Shown: positions 13,457-14,742 of the stretch, one piece after another | Layout of the letters: every line of letters starts with the position of its first letter | How positions within the stretch are numbered: position 1 is the first letter of the stretch | Origin: Verrucomicrobiota bacterium | GTDB lineage: Bacteria; Verrucomicrobiota; Verrucomicrobiia; Opitutales; Opitutaceae | Direction of reading: 5' to 3' | Assembly: GCA_023433275.1 (NCBI GenBank) | Contig: JAEZDN010000020.1 | Span: 1 to 14,742 of the forward strand | Length of the DNA: 14,742 bases | Notes under the pieces: model-generated | Database searches by the model: none | Seen by the model: the letters and a program-made list of their open reading frames with translations, nothing else | What the model was told of the DNA's origin: nothing | Made by a program: the position numbers and the translations under genes

Positions 13457-14170
13457 ATGAAGCTCCGTTCCTTCGCTCATTCCGACATCGGCCGCGTCCG
13501 CTCTGAGAACGAGGACAGTTTTCTCTGCAACGAGGCGATCGGGCTTTTCGCGGTGGCCGACGGGATCGGCGGGCTCCCCTCGGGGGCCCAGGCCAGCCAG
13601 CTGGCCGTCCAAGCCCTGCAAAAGATCGTCGGCGAACATGCTGTCGGCACGAAGCTCAATTACGAGCGCATCATCGCCGAGATCAACGACCAGGTGTTCC
13701 AGCTCGGCCGCGTCATCAGCCCGCAATTCGGCATCGGCTCCACCCTGACCTTCGCCCACGTGGTCGGGGTGAAACTGCATTTCGGCCACGTCGGCGATTC
13801 CACCGCCCTGCGACTGCGCTCCAAGGCCCTCGAGCAACTCTCGACCGATCACACCATCGAGACCGAGTTGAAGGCCCGCGCCGCCCGCGGCGAACCGCTC
13901 GGCCTGCTCATGGAAAACCGCAACGCCCTCACCCGTTGCATCGGCCAGCCTCCGCCAATCGATCCCGATTACTTCGCGCACACGGTGCTCCCGCACGACC
14001 GCTACCTGCTGTGCAGCGACGGCATCACCCGCTTTGTCGCCACCGAGGAGATCATTCGCGCCATGAACGACGCCGAGGACCCCGAATCCCTCGTGCACAC
14101 CCTCATCGACCGCGCCAACGAACGCGGCGGTCTCGACAACAGCACCGCCGTCGCGCTGTTCTTCGACTAA
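13457..14170 (+). CDS. PP2C-family protein serine/threonine phosphatase
   Basis: The 237-residue product matches the PPM/PP2C fold, a metal-dependent phosphatase that removes phosphate from Ser/Thr residues, often paired with Hanks-type kinases. The metal ligands are in order: the start motif RVRSENEDSF (Asp20), VADGIGG (Asp35), FGHVGDSTALR (around residue 112), LLCSDGITRF (about 190) and GLDNSTAV (about 229). It is a single compact domain with no signal peptide or membrane segment, so it is cytoplasmic. The ATG at 13457 (MKLRSFAHSD) is chosen over the TTG at 13421 because the PP2C fold begins with this strand. No kinase gene is adjacent. The substrate is unknown. Confidence 0.93.
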   Translation: MKLRSFAHSDIGRVRSENEDSFLCNEAIGLFAVADGIGGLPSGAQASQLAVQALQKIVGEHAVGTKLNYERIIAEINDQVFQLGRVISPQFGIGSTLTFAHVVGVKLHFGHVGDSTALRLRSKALEQLSTDHTIETELKARAARGEPLGLLMENRNALTRCIGQPPPIDPDYFAHTVLPHDRYLLCSDGITRFVATEEIIRAMNDAEDPESLVHTLIDRANERGGLDNSTAVALFFD

Positions 14171-14177
14171 ACCGTCG

Positions 14178-14201
14178 GTAGGAGCCTGTTCACAGGCGCT
14201 C
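14178..14201. repeat. Short hairpin repeat after the PP2C gene
   Basis: TAGGAGCCTG, loop TTCA, then CAGGCGCTCC forms a stem GCCTG/CAGGC (14183-14187 with 14192-14196) with outer GGA/TCC pairing after a two-base bulge. It begins 7 nt after the PP2C stop. The GGAGCCTG-4nt-CAGGCG core is shared with the left arm of the element at 3188-3260 (same stem, different loop). This supports a dispersed family placed just after genes. No T-run follows. Confidence 0.6.
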
Positions 14202-14280
14202 CCCGCGCGCAACGCTCCTCGCTCCCGAATGTCGAAGGCTTAACGTCCCGGCGCGCCAGGCATTTCATCGATCTCGTCCC

Positions 14281-14586
14281 ATGCCCCGATCCGACACCTT
14301 TGCCGCCCTCGTCGCGAAACAACCCGACAACGAGCTTTTCCGTTTCAGCCTCGCGCAAGCCTTCCTCGCCGAGGATCGCACGGCCGATGCCGTCGAGCAC
14401 CTCATGCTTTGCGCCCAAAAGAAATCCGACTGGATGATGCCCCGCATTCTCCTCGGCAAGGCGCTCCTCCGCTTGAACCGCAAACCCGAGGCCCAACCCT
14501 GGCTCGAGGAAGCGCTCCAGCTCGCCGTCGACCAGAGCCACGAGGATCCCGAACGCGAACTCCGCGCCTTGCTGGCTGAGATCTGA
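14281..14586 (+). CDS. Small tetratricopeptide-repeat protein
   Basis: The 101-residue product has about two and a half TPR-like helical repeats. DNELFRFSLAQAFLAEDRTA is the first, HLMLCAQKKSDWMMPRILLG with KALLRLNRKPEAQPWLEEAL the second, and a final helix ends in RELRALLAEI. The spacing of small and aromatic residues fits the TPR consensus. TPR folds bind other proteins; the partner is unknown. There is no signal peptide, so it is probably cytoplasmic. It lies 110 nt after the PP2C gene on the same strand and may be in one unit with it. The ATG at 14281 directly starts the first repeat. Confidence 0.82.
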   Translation: MPRSDTFAALVAKQPDNELFRFSLAQAFLAEDRTADAVEHLMLCAQKKSDWMMPRILLGKALLRLNRKPEAQPWLEEALQLAVDQSHEDPERELRALLAEI

Positions 14587-14664
14587 TTTCCTCACGCCAA
14601 AGGCCACGGACACACCGGCTGAGGACTTAGAGGCCAAATACCGATTGAATGGATCTGCTATTCT
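14587..14664. repeat. Probable degenerate dispersed repeat after the TPR gene
   Basis: This AT-richer stretch read on the minus strand gives GTCCTCAGCCGG, TGTGTCCGTGGCC and TTTGGCGTGAGGAAAT. It resembles the degenerate 'cctcNgtggcNttNggtgagga' type of intergenic repeat seen in many environmental genomes. No open frame or RNA gene was recognised. The call rests on pattern memory and is weak. Confidence 0.35.
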
Positions 14665-14742
14665 TGTGGGCGGGGTGCCCCCACCCCGCGGGTTTCAGCA
14701 TTCGTCAGCGATGCCTCGCGGGGTGAGGGCACCCCGCCCACA
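14665..14742. repeat. REPIN-like long inverted repeat running to the window edge
   Basis: The 28-nt left arm (14665-14692) and right arm (14715-14742) match as reverse complements at 26 of 28 positions, around a 22-nt spacer (14693-14714). Each arm is itself a hairpin: GCGGGGTG, a 4-nt loop, CACCCCGC. The DNA can therefore fold either as one long stem or as two small hairpins. Two short palindromes facing each other across a spacer is the layout of a REPIN. The element may extend past the window. Confidence 0.75.

Noticed and set aside
1..14742. A defence, toxin-antitoxin, secretion or biosynthetic cluster
   Set aside because: All strong frames are housekeeping or envelope genes; no nuclease, integrase, transposase, toxin or synthase motif was found.

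Overview
The window is GC-rich bacterial chromosome with short intergenic gaps, few Shine-Dalgarno sequences and dense palindromic intergenic repeats. The gene set and repeat style suggest a Verrucomicrobiota member, possibly Opitutaceae. This is inference from sequence character and family resemblance; there is no rRNA or marker tree to confirm it. No tRNA, rRNA, CRISPR array, insertion sequence or phage gene was found, and most genes are housekeeping or cell-envelope genes.

Layout. (1) 1-215: the 3' end of a membrane-protein gene (+). (2) 216-463: a non-coding dispersed repeat. (3) 464-1375 (-): scpB, divergent from (4) a + strand run of five genes: pgi (glucose-6-phosphate isomerase), a 49-residue lipoprotein, rsmI (16S rRNA methyltransferase), a 250-residue lipoprotein of unknown function, and a short Ppx/GppA-family phosphatase. 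(5) 6353-7402 (-): asd, whose GTG start abuts the GTG start of a divergent YkuD-type L,D-transpeptidase (7403-7954, +). (6) 7955-8290: a convergent non-coding stretch with repeats. (7) Minus strand: a SlyB-like glycine-zipper lipoprotein and a P1B-4-type heavy-metal ATPase. (8) Plus strand: a DinG-type Fe-S helicase, a PP2C-type Ser/Thr phosphatase and a small TPR protein. The window ends in a long inverted repeat.

How the genes relate. Asd makes aspartate semialdehyde, a precursor of diaminopimelate, and YkuD enzymes cross-link diaminopimelate in peptidoglycan, so that divergent pair shares a cell-wall theme. ScpB and DinG act on chromosome structure and DNA unwinding. The rest look like ordinary core genes side by side.

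No clear new defence or biosynthetic system is visible. The most unusual signal is structural. Two elements of exactly 62 bp (5084-5145 and 6202-6263) have TGGAG/CTCCA ends and a 7-bp-stem, 4-nt-loop hairpin at the same internal position, although the stem sequences differ. Both begin exactly 13 nt after a stop codon. Looser relatives follow the stops of pgi and the PP2C gene. Other points of note are the zero-spacing divergent starts at a CACGTG palindrome, a terminator-like hairpin inside the dinG coding end, and the terminal REPIN-like inverted repeat.
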